Shown piece after piece: positions 8,385 through 16,891 of a DNA stretch of 64,000 bases (positions are counted from its first letter, which is position 1; each line of letters starts with the position of its first letter). The position numbers were made by a program, and so were the translations under genes. The notes under the pieces were generated by a model. That model searched no databases and was not told the DNA's origin. It was given only the letters and a program-made list of their open reading frames with translations. Source of the DNA: Nitrospiraceae bacterium (GTDB lineage Bacteria > Nitrospirota > Nitrospiria > Nitrospirales > Nitrospiraceae); assembly GCA_019637075.1 (NCBI GenBank), contig JAHBWI010000005.1, forward strand, positions 1 through 64,000, read 5' to 3'.

Positions 8385-9779
8385 CTACTGCTTGATCGAT
8401 AAAATGGTTTGCAGCATTTCATCGCTGGTCGTGATCAGCTTAGAGGCCGCCTGAAATGCCCGCTGGTACTTGAGGAGATTCACGAGTTCCTCATCCAGCG
8501 ACACCCCCGACACCTCCGCACGATGGGCTTCCAGCTGAGACTGTAGAATCTCCTGGGCGGACAGATTCTGCTGGGCATCTTGCAGGGTCGAGCCGAAACT
8601 TCCGGCTGCCGCGCTGTAGTAGTCTTGAAAGGTCGAGTTGCTCAATCCCGCGATGGCCGTGGTCTGGAGCGCCGCAACTGCCAGGGCGTTCACATTGTTT
8701 CCGGGAGTCCCGGCGGCGGTTGAAGAGGCCGCAATCTTGAGACGGTCCGTCACCGCCACGCTGATCGTCGCCGCACTCGTACCCGTGGTCGTAAAGAAGG
8801 CCTGCGTCGTGGACCCATCAAGCCCGTACCCGGCTTGGTGCTGGGTATTCACCTGGCTCACCAACTGCGCCGCGAGCGTATTCAACGTCGATTGCAGTGA
8901 TGGAATCGTCGTATCACGGGCATCCAGCAACCCTTTCAACTTCCCGCTCGTGATGACCGATTGCAGCGGAGTGTTCGCGCCGCTGCCCGCGTCGTACATC
9001 ACATCGACAAGCCCGGCGTTGCCGCTGTTGGCCACGCCCGAAAGATCGTACGTCTTCTGCCCCGCCACCAAGGCCTGCCCGTTGCCGATGAACACGCTGA
9101 CTTGGCCGGTCGAATCTTCCAGCGAAGAGATGTCGATCGTCTCCGCCAGCTGATTGAGCACTCGGCCGCGCTGGTCCCTCAAGTCGTTGGCCTGCTGTCC
9201 CGCGCTCTCCGCCAGCTTAATCTGCGCGTTCAGGTCGGCGATCTGGTCCGCGTAACCGTTGATATCCGTAATGCTTTGCCGGATCTGCCCGTCCAAGGAT
9301 TCCCGTTGATCCGCCAGCTGATTGGCCGACTGGTTGAATCGGCTCGTCAGCACGCCGGCCTTCGACAGCAGAACCGTTCGGGCCGTCAGATCCGCGGGAT
9401 TTGTGGAGACGTCCTGCCAGGCCTTGAAAAAATCGTTGAGCGCGGTGCCGACGCCCAAATCATTCGAATCGGAGAACAACGGCTCGACCTGGGTCAGTGC
9501 ACTTCGGCTTGCGGTGAACTGGCCCAGTCGCTCATGGGAAGTCTGAAGCTGTTGCTCGACAAAGGTATCCACTGAACGCCGGATCTCCTGAGCCTCGACG
9601 CCTGTCCCAACTTGGCCCGGATTGGAGTTCTGAGGCTGCGTCTCACTCAGGATTGCTTGTTGTCGTGAGTATCCTGGCGTATTGACGTTGGAAATGTTTT
9701 GACCGGTCACGGACAGCGCCTGCTGAAACGTGGCCAGCGCGCTGGTACCGATGCCGAACAGTCCGTTCAATCCCGACAT
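8385..9779 (-). CDS. flgK: Flagellar hook-associated protein 1
   Basis: The protein is 464 residues. It starts with the rod/hook-type motif (GIGTSALATFQQALSVTGQNISNVNTPGYSRQQAIL) and ends with the FlgK-type C-terminal helix (VSLDEELVNLLKYQRAFQAASKLITTSDEMLQTILSI). It is shorter than the enteric protein (about 547), so the variable surface domain is reduced. FlgK forms the first junction ring on the hook and depends on FlgN as its export chaperone; flgN lies 4 bases upstream in the same transcript. Confidence 0.95.
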   Translation of the reverse strand: MSGLNGLFGIGTSALATFQQALSVTGQNISNVNTPGYSRQQAILSETQPQNSNPGQVGTGVEAQEIRRSVDTFVEQQLQTSHERLGQFTASRSALTQVEPLFSDSNDLGVGTALNDFFKAWQDVSTNPADLTARTVLLSKAGVLTSRFNQSANQLADQRESLDGQIRQSITDINGYADQIADLNAQIKLAESAGQQANDLRDQRGRVLNQLAETIDISSLEDSTGQVSVFIGNGQALVAGQKTYDLSGVANSGNAGLVDVMYDAGSGANTPLQSVITSGKLKGLLDARDTTIPSLQSTLNTLAAQLVSQVNTQHQAGYGLDGSTTQAFFTTTGTSAATISVAVTDRLKIAASSTAAGTPGNNVNALAVAALQTTAIAGLSNSTFQDYYSAAAGSFGSTLQDAQQNLSAQEILQSQLEAHRAEVSGVSLDEELVNLLKYQRAFQAASKLITTSDEMLQTILSIKQ

Positions 9780-9783
9780 GGCA

Positions 9784-10230
9784 TTATCCTTGAGTTCGAA
9801 GCCGTGCGCCGCCGCCCGGAACCATCACGCCGGACGAGGAATACAATGCGGCTGATTCAGGCAGCCGTTGCCACAACCGAAGAGTGCCCTCTAAAAACTC
9901 CAGCGATTGGCCGATCAGCGTCGCATTGAACCGGTTCATCCGATCGGTTTCCGCAATTGCAGCCGCCAGCGCCGACTCTTCCTGGCGGACGGCAGCAGAG
10001 GGTTCTCCCTGAGGCATCATGGAGGCTCGTCGTTGCCCCTCAAGACCGCGGATCTCGTCAAGAAGCCGCTCTTTCCGCATGGTGACGCTGGAGAATTGTC
10101 CGAAGGAGAGGGAACGGATGGCTTGCTGCTCTTCCGTCAGCAACCCTTGGAATTCGGTCATCTTCGCCCGCATGCGGCGAAGCAACGATTCAGGCTGGTT
10201 GTGTGACTGGTCTTGTACGGTCGACACCAT
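9784..10230 (-). CDS. flgN: FlgN-type export chaperone for hook-associated proteins
   Basis: The protein is 148 residues, mostly alpha-helical (LLRRMRAKMTEFQGLLTEEQQAIRSLSFGQFSSVTMRKERLLDEIRGLEGQRRA read in part), matching the FlgN pattern of a long helical hairpin with the LTxEQxAL-like segment. In other bacteria it keeps FlgK and FlgL unpolymerised and delivers them to the export gate. The identification rests on helical pattern and its place between flgM and flgK, as sequence identity in this family is low. Confidence 0.85.
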   Translation of the reverse strand: MVSTVQDQSHNQPESLLRRMRAKMTEFQGLLTEEQQAIRSLSFGQFSSVTMRKERLLDEIRGLEGQRRASMMPQGEPSAAVRQEESALAAAIAETDRMNRFNATLIGQSLEFLEGTLRLWQRLPESAALYSSSGVMVPGGGARLRTQG

Positions 10231-10305
10231 GTCTCCTCACCCAATGGACGATCCTGTGATGACCTGCATGGGGCGAGGAGAGGGGCGAACCCTTGAACGG
10301 CAGAG

Positions 10306-10614
10306 TTACGAGATGATCGAATCGGTCAAGACATTGCGAATGATTGAATCCGCAACCTTCTTGCCGTCGACCGTATAGGTCCCCGCGTTCACTGCCCCCT
10401 GTACCTGCTCCACCCGTGCCTGGCGCTCCGTGTCCGGCTGCTCCGCCATAGCGCGAAGGCGCTGGAGTTCCTTTGCTTGCTCTGAAATCTGCACCCGGTC
10501 CTGCGCGCCCCCGTCCTGGGACTCGGTCTTCTTCTTCGACGCGCGCTGGGTGTCCTGCACCCCCAACAGAATCTTCGCCAGATCTGCCGCCCGGCCGTTG
10601 TTGGAGATCTCCAT
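10306..10614 (-). CDS. flgM: Anti-sigma-28 factor FlgM
   Basis: The protein is 102 residues: a disordered, charged N-terminal half and a C-terminal sigma-binding part (VQISEQAKELQRLRA, RVEQVQGAVNAGTYTVDGKKVADSIIRNVL), the standard FlgM signature. It binds FliA and is exported once the hook is complete, freeing FliA for late genes. It is preceded by GGGGAGGG and by a strong sigma-28-like promoter, so it should be induced by the factor it inhibits, the usual negative feedback loop. Confidence 0.95.
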   Translation of the reverse strand: MEISNNGRAADLAKILLGVQDTQRASKKKTESQDGGAQDRVQISEQAKELQRLRAMAEQPDTERQARVEQVQGAVNAGTYTVDGKKVADSIIRNVLTDSIIS

Positions 10615-10677
10615 ATCTGCTATCCCTCCCCGATTCCGAAAAGGAGCCCCGAAGAGCCTTTCCTCAGGTCGACTCCT

Positions 10678-10705
10678 TTATCGGTGAAACCTTTCGGGAA
10701 CTTTA
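10678..10705 (-). promoter_or_regulatory. Sigma-28 (FliA)-like promoter of flgM-flgN-flgK-flgL
   Basis: On the minus strand TAAAGTTC, 12 bases, ACCGATAA, the best match in the window to the flagellar sigma consensus. It sits in the 106-base gap between flgJ and flgM and marks the switch from hook-basal-body genes to late genes. Confidence 0.8.
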
Positions 10706-10720
10706 GCAGATTCGTCGCTC

Positions 10721-11053
10721 TTACCGTACCCTTTCCGTATAGGCATCGATGACCTGGGTAATTCCGATTCCCCCGGCCTGGGTGGCCAAGCGGGCGATTT
10801 CCTGATCGTAGAACGAGTACCAGACCTCTTCGCCCTTCCGGTCCAGCATCCCCTTAGGAACGGTTTCCCTCATAGTTTTCATAAGATAGGAGATAAAATA
10901 CGACTCAAACTCTTGCCCGGCCTTATGCAACTCTTCCGGGGACCGTCCCTTGATCTGGTCTACCTGAGAGAGCTCCGCCGGTAGCCGAGAGGCTGGGGAG
11001 ACGTTCATCTTCGCGAGGTCAACCTGCCCAGAAACAAGACTATTGATATCCAT
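10721..11053 (-). CDS. flgJ: Rod-binding protein FlgJ, rod-cap domain only
   Basis: The protein is 110 residues and matches only the N-terminal rod-binding domain of FlgJ (AGQEFESYFISYLMKTMRETVPKG, EEVWYSFYDQEIARLATQAGGIGI). The C-terminal glucosaminidase domain of the two-domain enteric protein is absent, and no peptidoglycan hydrolase gene is next to it, so another enzyme must open the wall for rod growth. Single-domain FlgJ is known in several phyla. It follows flgI by 28 bases. Confidence 0.9.
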   Translation of the reverse strand: MDINSLVSGQVDLAKMNVSPASRLPAELSQVDQIKGRSPEELHKAGQEFESYFISYLMKTMRETVPKGMLDRKGEEVWYSFYDQEIARLATQAGGIGITQVIDAYTERVR

Positions 11054-11081
11054 AACTTAGAGTATTTCCCTAATGTATACG

Positions 11082-12392
11082 CTAGACTATTTCAAGGTTG
11101 GCCTGGAGGGCACCGGCGGCCCGTAAGGCCGATAGGATCGCGACTAAGTCTCGCGGGGTCACCCCGACTGCATTGAGGGCTCGCACCACTTCGCCCAGGG
11201 TCACGGTCTGATCGACTACGATCAGTCGAGATTCCTGCTCCTTCACCTCAGTCTGCACATCGGGAGTTACGGTCGTCTGCCCTTGGGTCGAACCGACGAC
11301 GGGAGCCGGAGGCTGCGAGACATTGAGGGTGTTTTTCACCGAGATGGTGAGATTGCCGTGGGAGATCGCGCAGGTCGACAGGCGGACGTGTTCCCCGAGG
11401 ACCACCGTGCCGGTTCGCTCATTGACCACCACCTTGGCAGCCACATCCACCGACACATCCAACCCTTCCATCGTGGCAATGTATTCCACGACACGACCGC
11501 GGAACGTGGCAGGCAAGGTCGCCTTCACCATCCCGGCGTTCACCGGAACCGCCGATCCCTTCCCAAAAGTCCCGTCGATCGCTTCAGCCGTTCGAATCGC
11601 CGTCGTGAAGTCCGGATGCCGCAAGAGGACGGACACGGACTCCCACGTGTCGATGTCCACGACCACTTCCCGTTCGACGATGGCGCCGGCCGGCACCACG
11701 CCTGCGGCCTGATGGTTCTTCGTCACGGTCGCGCCGCCTGCTCCACCGGTTCCCCCGAGGAAACCGCCGATGGAGACCGGCCCCTGAGCCACGGCGAATA
11801 CCTGCTGATTCGGCGCCTTCAGGGGTGTCATCAACAATGTCCCGCCCTGCAAGCTTTTCGCGTTCGCCATCGACGACACGATCGCATCGAGCGTCATGCC
11901 TGGCTTCACGAACGGCGGCAGCTTGGCCGTCACCATCACGGAGGCGATATTGCGGGTCAGTAACTGGATCGGGTCGATCACGAGGTTGATGCCCATCTTG
12001 TTCAACATGGACATCATGGCTTGAATCGTAAACTGACCACCGATGACCTGGTCACCGGTGCGGTCCAATCCGACCACCAATCCATAACCGATCAGTTGGT
12101 TCTCGCGCACCCCTTCAATGGTGGCGACATCCTTGACGCGCACGGCCTCGGCCATCGAACTCCCCGCCAGCCAGAACACCAATCCAGCCAACATCCCGAC
12201 CAGCGCGCGCCGAAGGGCAAACCTACCGGCCGCCTGCGTCTTGACCGGCTCCGGTTTGGCGGCCGCCGCCGGATTCCAGGATCGCGGCAGCAGGGCCGGA
12301 TCAACGTCCGCTGTTCGCACAACGCCGCTCGACATCATCAGCCGTAGAGATTGCATGATCAGCAGGCGTTCCTTGGTTCGTCGCATCGTCAA
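11082..12392 (-). CDS. flgI: Flagellar P-ring protein FlgI with long N-terminal extension
   Basis: The protein is 436 residues from ATG 12392. The mature part (RVKDVATIEGVRENQLIGYGLVVGLDRTGDQ through the C-terminal VTPRDLVAILSALRAAGALQANLEIV) is a typical P-ring protein. The hydrophobic signal (RRALVGMLAGLVFWLAG, cut near SSMAEA) begins only at about residue 59, so the signal peptide has an N-region of some 55 extra residues. No ATG/GTG with a good ribosome site and charged N-region is available nearer the signal, though ATG codons at residues 13 and 19 could also be used. It assembles in the periplasm around the rod, with FlgA as chaperone. Confidence 0.95.
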   Translation of the reverse strand: MTMRRTKERLLIMQSLRLMMSSGVVRTADVDPALLPRSWNPAAAAKPEPVKTQAAGRFALRRALVGMLAGLVFWLAGSSMAEAVRVKDVATIEGVRENQLIGYGLVVGLDRTGDQVIGGQFTIQAMMSMLNKMGINLVIDPIQLLTRNIASVMVTAKLPPFVKPGMTLDAIVSSMANAKSLQGGTLLMTPLKAPNQQVFAVAQGPVSIGGFLGGTGGAGGATVTKNHQAAGVVPAGAIVEREVVVDIDTWESVSVLLRHPDFTTAIRTAEAIDGTFGKGSAVPVNAGMVKATLPATFRGRVVEYIATMEGLDVSVDVAAKVVVNERTGTVVLGEHVRLSTCAISHGNLTISVKNTLNVSQPPAPVVGSTQGQTTVTPDVQTEVKEQESRLIVVDQTVTLGEVVRALNAVGVTPRDLVAILSALRAAGALQANLEIV

Positions 12393-12438
12393 GACCGCTC
12401 CTCAGTTCGAATCGTTGCAGGCGTTCCTATCACAGCGC

Positions 12439-13161
12439 TTAGAACGGATAGATCCAATCCAGAATTCGCACGAACCATCCGGGCCGTTGCACGTCGTCCA
12501 CCACGCCCAGGCCGGAGTACTCGATCTTGGCATCGGCAATGGCCGTCGACTGCACCGTGTTCTTCGTGTTCACGTCCACCCTCCGGACGATGCCGGCGAT
12601 GGTCATGATCTGACGTTCGGAGTTGACGGTCACTTCCCGTCGTCCTTCGACCCGGAGATCTCCGTTCGGGAGGACCTCGGTCACAATGGCCGAGATCGTA
12701 CCGGTCAAGGTATCTTCGCGGTTGGTCGCACCTTTGCCGCCGAATTTATTCTTGGCACTGGCATCGACACCCAGCCCTCTCGTCGCTTCGGCGCCCAGTC
12801 GTATGCCCGGAATGCCGAGATATCCCAGTCCGCTCCCTGACAAGCTGTTCGTAATCGTGGAATCCTTTTCCGCGCTGGTATCGGCACTCTTGGACCCCTT
12901 GTGCTTTTCCACGATGACGATCGTGATGATGTCCCCCACCCGCATGGCCCGCAAATCTTCATAGAGATAGGCGCGCCCGTTTTCTTCCTGCCAGAGCGAC
13001 CCCGTCGTTTTGGGCGGCGGCAGTTTGGCCGTCTCGACCCGCTGCTGTTTGCTGCTGGGTGAGGCCGAGCAGCCCCCGAGCGTCTCCAGCGAGGAGAGTG
13101 CCACCACACCGATCAAGACGACATGCGCGGAACGGGACAGTCTAGAAGTCAACACGAACAA
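12439..13161 (-). CDS. flgH: Flagellar L-ring lipoprotein FlgH
   Basis: The protein is 240 residues. The N-terminal signal ends in a lipobox (LGGC) and is followed by family motifs (GSLWQEENGRAYLYEDLRAMRVGDIITIVIVE, GDLRVEGRREVTVNSERQ). FlgH forms the outer-membrane bushing around the rod, so the cell has an outer membrane. The start overlaps the end of flgA by 20 bases, suggesting translational coupling. Confidence 0.95.
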   Translation of the reverse strand: MFVLTSRLSRSAHVVLIGVVALSSLETLGGCSASPSSKQQRVETAKLPPPKTTGSLWQEENGRAYLYEDLRAMRVGDIITIVIVEKHKGSKSADTSAEKDSTITNSLSGSGLGYLGIPGIRLGAEATRGLGVDASAKNKFGGKGATNREDTLTGTISAIVTEVLPNGDLRVEGRREVTVNSERQIMTIAGIVRRVDVNTKNTVQSTAIADAKIEYSGLGVVDDVQRPGWFVRILDWIYPF

Positions 13162-13966
13162 CCCCCGGGGCTACGATCTTGGCGCGCAATTCTTTGCCTG
13201 AATCCGCGTTGGACACGGTAATCGTCTGGCCGAGTTCGCCGTGGGACTTCGTCACGCCGACCGTCTGTATCGCCAGCCCCCCCTGGCGGGCTTCGATCGT
13301 GACTCGATCGCCCTTATGCACGGCAAAGGGCTTTCGCACAGCCGTCAATCGGATGGGGCTCTGGGGGGCCAGCGGCCGCATCGCCGCTTTTCCCACCACA
13401 TCGGACGGATCGGTCGCGACCGGCTGTTTGAGGTCGAATACGATCATGCGATCCGTCGTCACGTCTTCGGCTTCGATCTGCTCATCCGCCTTGATAAGCC
13501 GAACGGGCACCACCACCTCGAGTATCGCAGCCACGTCCGCCGTCGCCTCGAGGGTCCGCACCAACCGTCCGTTCACCGCAAGATGTACCAGGAACATCCG
13601 TCGCCCCAAGGTCTCCTCTGCCCCACCCCCGCTCACCTTAATATCGAGCGTGCCCAACGGCATGACGACCGGCTCCTGCGGATCGCCCAAGACGACTTGA
13701 GAATCCACGGCCCGACCGATCAGCTCCTTTCGCATATACGTCTGGATCGCGCTCCGAATCTGCTCCGGATAGACGAGGCGTCCTCCTCGCGTGCGTACGG
13801 CGCTTCCACCAACCCGTGGCATTGCATCGTGGACCGGCATGATGGACGATCGTTGTGCACGCTTGTCCGCGTCGCCGGCGAGCAACGTCCCGGCCTGCGC
13901 CAGCAGCATGACGGCGACAAGTATGATGGTGACTGGTTTCACAGCGCCTCCCTTCAGGCCGTTCAA
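13142..13966 (-). CDS. flgA: Flagella basal body P-ring formation protein FlgA
   Basis: The protein is 274 residues with a signal peptide (VTIILVAVMLLAQAGTLLAG) and a C-terminal SAF/FlgA domain: IKADEQIEAEDV, VVGKAAMRPLAPQSPI, VHKGDRVTIEARQGGLAIQTVG. FlgA is the periplasmic chaperone that assists FlgI polymerisation into the P ring. It lies between flgG and flgH, 5 bases after flgG. Confidence 0.92.
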   Translation of the reverse strand: MNGLKGGAVKPVTIILVAVMLLAQAGTLLAGDADKRAQRSSIMPVHDAMPRVGGSAVRTRGGRLVYPEQIRSAIQTYMRKELIGRAVDSQVVLGDPQEPVVMPLGTLDIKVSGGGAEETLGRRMFLVHLAVNGRLVRTLEATADVAAILEVVVPVRLIKADEQIEAEDVTTDRMIVFDLKQPVATDPSDVVGKAAMRPLAPQSPIRLTAVRKPFAVHKGDRVTIEARQGGLAIQTVGVTKSHGELGQTITVSNADSGKELRAKIVAPGVVRVDF

Positions 13967-13971
13967 GCTGA

Positions 13972-14763
13972 TTACCGACGAAGATTGTTGGCGACCTGCA
14001 TCATTTCGTCTGATGCCTGAATCGTCTTCGAATTGATCTCGTAACTCCGCTGGGCGATGATCATGTTGACCATCTCCTCCGCCAGATTGACGTTAGAGCT
14101 TTCCAAGAACCCCTGCTGCAACGTGCCGAATCCGGTGGAGAAACCGCCCGTGCCCTGCAACGCCGGTCCCGATGCAAAACTGTCGAGGAACAGATTGTTT
14201 CCCATCGACACGAGGCCCGAGGGGTTGTCGAACCGCACCAATTGGATCTGGCCGACCTGGGAGGCCTGCGTCACACCAGGCAGCAAGACCGAAACCGTGC
14301 CATCCTGGCCGATGTCGATTTTCAGCGCGCCGGAAGGAATCGTGATGACCGGCGTCAGCTGATCACCGTCGCCCGTGACCAGGTTGCCGACGTTGTCGCG
14401 CTTGAACGATCCGTTCCGCGTGTACATGATCGTGCCGTCCGGGCGCGCGACCTGAAAGAAACCGGGACCGTCGATGGCGAGATCCAGCTCGTTACTGGTC
14501 TGCCGGACGTTCCCCTGGAGCCATTCCTTGGCGACGGTGATCGGCCGGACACCGGAACCGACCTGGACACCCGTGGGAAACACGCCGACGTTTGAAGCGT
14601 TCGTACCGGGAAGGCGTTGGATTTGGTAGAGGAGATCCGCAAACTCGGCGCGGCTCCGCTTGAAGGCGTTCGTATTGACGTTCGCGAGGTTGTGCGCGAT
14701 TGTATCGACGTTGATCTGCTGAGCCGTCATGCCTGTGGCGGCCGTCCACATTGCGCGAATCAT
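13972..14763 (-). CDS. flgG: Distal rod protein FlgG
   Basis: The protein is 263 residues, nearly the E. coli length (260). It starts with the rod motif MIRAMWTAATGMTAQQ followed by IAHNLANVNTNAFKRSRAEF, and ends with the conserved ESSNVNLAEEMVNMIIAQRSYEINSKTIQASDEM. FlgG forms the distal rod inside the L and P rings. It is second in the operon after flgF, 9 bases away. Confidence 0.97.
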   Translation of the reverse strand: MIRAMWTAATGMTAQQINVDTIAHNLANVNTNAFKRSRAEFADLLYQIQRLPGTNASNVGVFPTGVQVGSGVRPITVAKEWLQGNVRQTSNELDLAIDGPGFFQVARPDGTIMYTRNGSFKRDNVGNLVTGDGDQLTPVITIPSGALKIDIGQDGTVSVLLPGVTQASQVGQIQLVRFDNPSGLVSMGNNLFLDSFASGPALQGTGGFSTGFGTLQQGFLESSNVNLAEEMVNMIIAQRSYEINSKTIQASDEMMQVANNLRR

Positions 14764-14772
14764 ACGCTCCTC

Positions 14773-15543
14773 CTACTGAACTCGACCGACATCCTGAATC
14801 GCGGTTTCCGTCATCCGATCCAATGTTTGGATCAGCTTCTGCGCCGATTCATAGGTCCGCATGCCCTGAATCATCTTGACCATCTCACCCAAGGCATTTA
14901 CGTTCGATTCTTCGACATGTCCGGATTGCAACTGCGGATTGGCGGCCGGTTTCGGCTTCCCGCCCATGAACAACCCTTCCGTGTACTTCTGCGGCATCCC
15001 GTTCTCCGGAAAATCCACCACCTTCACCGTGCCGACCGGATTGCCGTCCACCTGTATCCCACCCTGCGCATTGACCTGGATGGTTCCCGCCGGGATCCGG
15101 ATTTCTCCTTTGGTTCCCATGACCGGATGGCCGAGGTTGGTGACGAGCCGGCGTTGGTTATCGAGCGAGAACATGCCGTTCCTCGTATACCGCACACCTT
15201 GCGGCGTCTTGACCTCGAAAAATCCGTTCCCCTGCAACGCCATGTCCAACTGGTTGCCTGTGATGCGGATGCGCCCCGGCTCAAAGGCGGTGCGCAACGC
15301 ATGGGGTTCCGCAAAGACCCGTTCGGTCGGTCCTGCGGGACGCGAGGTAATCGAGGCCGCCAGGGACATCGACGGCATGGCCGTCTGAACGGTGGCGCTC
15401 GCGCGGGCGAGCAAGCCTCGAAACGCCTGTTGGTCCTGCTTGAAGCCGGTGGTGTTGACGTTCGCCAAGTTATTGGCAAACACCTGCATCTGCTTTTCTT
15501 GCGCCACCGCGCCGGACAGGATGGGATAGATCGCTCGATTCAT
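14773..15543 (-). CDS. flgF: Proximal rod protein FlgF
   Basis: The protein is 256 residues. The N-terminus (AIYPILSGAVAQEKQMQVFANNLANVNTTGFKQDQQAF) and C-terminus (EESNVNALGEMVKMIQGMRTYESAQKLIQTLDRM) are those of flagellar rod proteins; length and position before flgG point to FlgF. It is the first gene of the flgF-flgJ hook-basal-body operon and is preceded by a good sigma-54 promoter. Confidence 0.93.
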   Translation of the reverse strand: MNRAIYPILSGAVAQEKQMQVFANNLANVNTTGFKQDQQAFRGLLARASATVQTAMPSMSLAASITSRPAGPTERVFAEPHALRTAFEPGRIRITGNQLDMALQGNGFFEVKTPQGVRYTRNGMFSLDNQRRLVTNLGHPVMGTKGEIRIPAGTIQVNAQGGIQVDGNPVGTVKVVDFPENGMPQKYTEGLFMGGKPKPAANPQLQSGHVEESNVNALGEMVKMIQGMRTYESAQKLIQTLDRMTETAIQDVGRVQ

Positions 15544-15586
15544 CGTAGGGACTTCTTCCGGTTTAGATTACTCTCACCGAGAGAAT

Positions 15587-15602
15587 AGCAATCGATATGC
15601 CA
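15587..15602 (-). promoter_or_regulatory. Sigma-54 promoter of the flgFGAHIJ operon
   Basis: The minus strand reads TGGCATATCGATTGCT, 44 bases before the flgF ATG. GG and GC are 12 bases apart and only one base in the -24 box departs from TGGCAC. It needs an NtrC-type activator; three such genes are in the window. The rest of the 15544-15869 gap holds the terminator below and no gene. Confidence 0.75.
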
Positions 15603-15648
15603 TCGCCCGAAGATCGACCAACTGCAGGGCAAGAAGCCGAGCCGTGAT

Positions 15649-15671
15649 GAAAAACGCCTTCAACTGGCGTT
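15649..15671 (-). terminator. Rho-independent terminator after the degenerate GGDEF gene
   Basis: On the minus strand AACGCC, a 7-base loop and GGCGTT are followed at once by more Ts (GGCGTTTTTC). It would stop the transcript from the upstream gene before the flgF promoter. Confidence 0.6.
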
Positions 15672-15869
15672 ATTACCTGCGGTGCGGCCTGCGGCGCGGA
15701 TCAGAGATGGGAAAATCATGCTGGGCGGATCGTGACCGGGAGAGAGAACCAGGCAGACTTTACCGGGCTGACGGAAAGGCCTGCCTAGCGGCGTCGGGAC
15801 CGACGAACGGAGAATAGCAGCCCATCCGAGGACAAGCTGACAAGGGGCCTTGATGACGGTGAGATTCGA

Positions 15870-16811
15870 TCAGACTGACGCGCGGGAGGAAGAACCAGCG
15901 ACGGACGCGGAGGCCTGTGGTGCAGCCACGCTTCCCTGCAGGCCATAGACAGAGTGGCCTTCGGCCCTGGCTTTTCCGACCGCTTCGCTCGCGGCACGGA
16001 GCAAGCCGGCTGCGTCCATGCCGTCTTGGCTGGACAGGCTGATGCCGATGCGACTGGTGAGAAACACTTCGTGGCCTTCCACTGTAAATGGCAGCGACAC
16101 GGTACCCTGCATTTTACTCGCAATGGAGATGACCTGATCCGTGGAGCCGATTTGGTCCAGCAACACCGCGAAGGTGCGGTCGGCGAGCCTCGCCACCGTA
16201 TCAGTGCTGCGGAGGGCGCTTTTCACCCGGGCGGCCTGCACGCGATAGATCAAGTTGATATTCATCTGGCCCTGCAACTCGGTCGAGAGAGAAAAGTGAT
16301 CCATCTCGACGAGCAGCAGCGCCACCTGATGGTTCTGCTTATGGGCTCGGGGCACCGCTTGATTCAACAGCGACAGGAACAACCGCTGGGTCGGCAGACC
16401 CGTGACTGCGTCGTAGGTCGTCTGGATCGCGGCATTCGTTTCACCGCCGGCATAGCGGGCTGTCCCCTGAGGCTTGCCTGAACGGGTTCCCCGGTACACC
16501 ACCACGGCCACCGCCGCGACCAGGACCATGCCCACCCCCCACATCATGGGCGAAAACGCTTGCAACGCCGAGGCGGTCAGCAGGCCTGTCGCACTAATCC
16601 AATACAAGCCTCCGGCCACCAACATAACCGACGCCACCATACCCAGGCGTGTGGAATCGAGCGGAGTAGAGTACGGTCCTCCGACCCCCTGTCCAAAGGT
16701 GATGATATGCCCCCGACCACCGGAAGAGCGACCGCCCCCCTGATCGGCGGGATCGGATGGCTGGAAGCTGCGTGTGACCTTACTATCCATGCAAGCGGTA
16801 TCTCTGATCAT
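15870..16811 (-). CDS. Membrane protein with degenerate GGDEF domain
   Basis: The protein is 313 residues. A low-complexity N-terminus is followed by two membrane helices (about 57-78 and 86-108), then a GGDEF-like domain from about 130 (YDAVTGLPTQRLFLSLL) to 295. The signature is RLADRTFAVLL where active diguanylate cyclases have R-x-GGDEF, and the metal-binding aspartate region is VEMDHFSLSTEL, so catalysis is very unlikely. Such domains can act as nucleotide sensors or protein-binding modules. A sigma-28-like promoter and its position between fliA and flgF suggest a flagellar role. ATG 16790 is an alternative start. Confidence 0.75.
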   Translation of the reverse strand: MIRDTACMDSKVTRSFQPSDPADQGGGRSSGGRGHIITFGQGVGGPYSTPLDSTRLGMVASVMLVAGGLYWISATGLLTASALQAFSPMMWGVGMVLVAAVAVVVYRGTRSGKPQGTARYAGGETNAAIQTTYDAVTGLPTQRLFLSLLNQAVPRAHKQNHQVALLLVEMDHFSLSTELQGQMNINLIYRVQAARVKSALRSTDTVARLADRTFAVLLDQIGSTDQVISIASKMQGTVSLPFTVEGHEVFLTSRIGISLSSQDGMDAAGLLRAASEAVGKARAEGHSVYGLQGSVAAPQASASVAGSSSRASV

Positions 16812-16863
16812 GATGCGGACCGGGATAGAACGCCCGTAAACCCTTCAGCCCTTGGCAGATGAA

Positions 16864-16891
16864 ATATCGGAATGCGGAGAGGGAAACTGAA
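16864..16891 (-). promoter_or_regulatory. Candidate sigma-28 promoter of the degenerate GGDEF gene
   Basis: On the minus strand TTCAGTTT, 12 bases, TCCGATAT. The boxes are weaker than at flgM but the spacing is identical. It lies between the fliA stop and the gene start at 16811. Confidence 0.45.
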
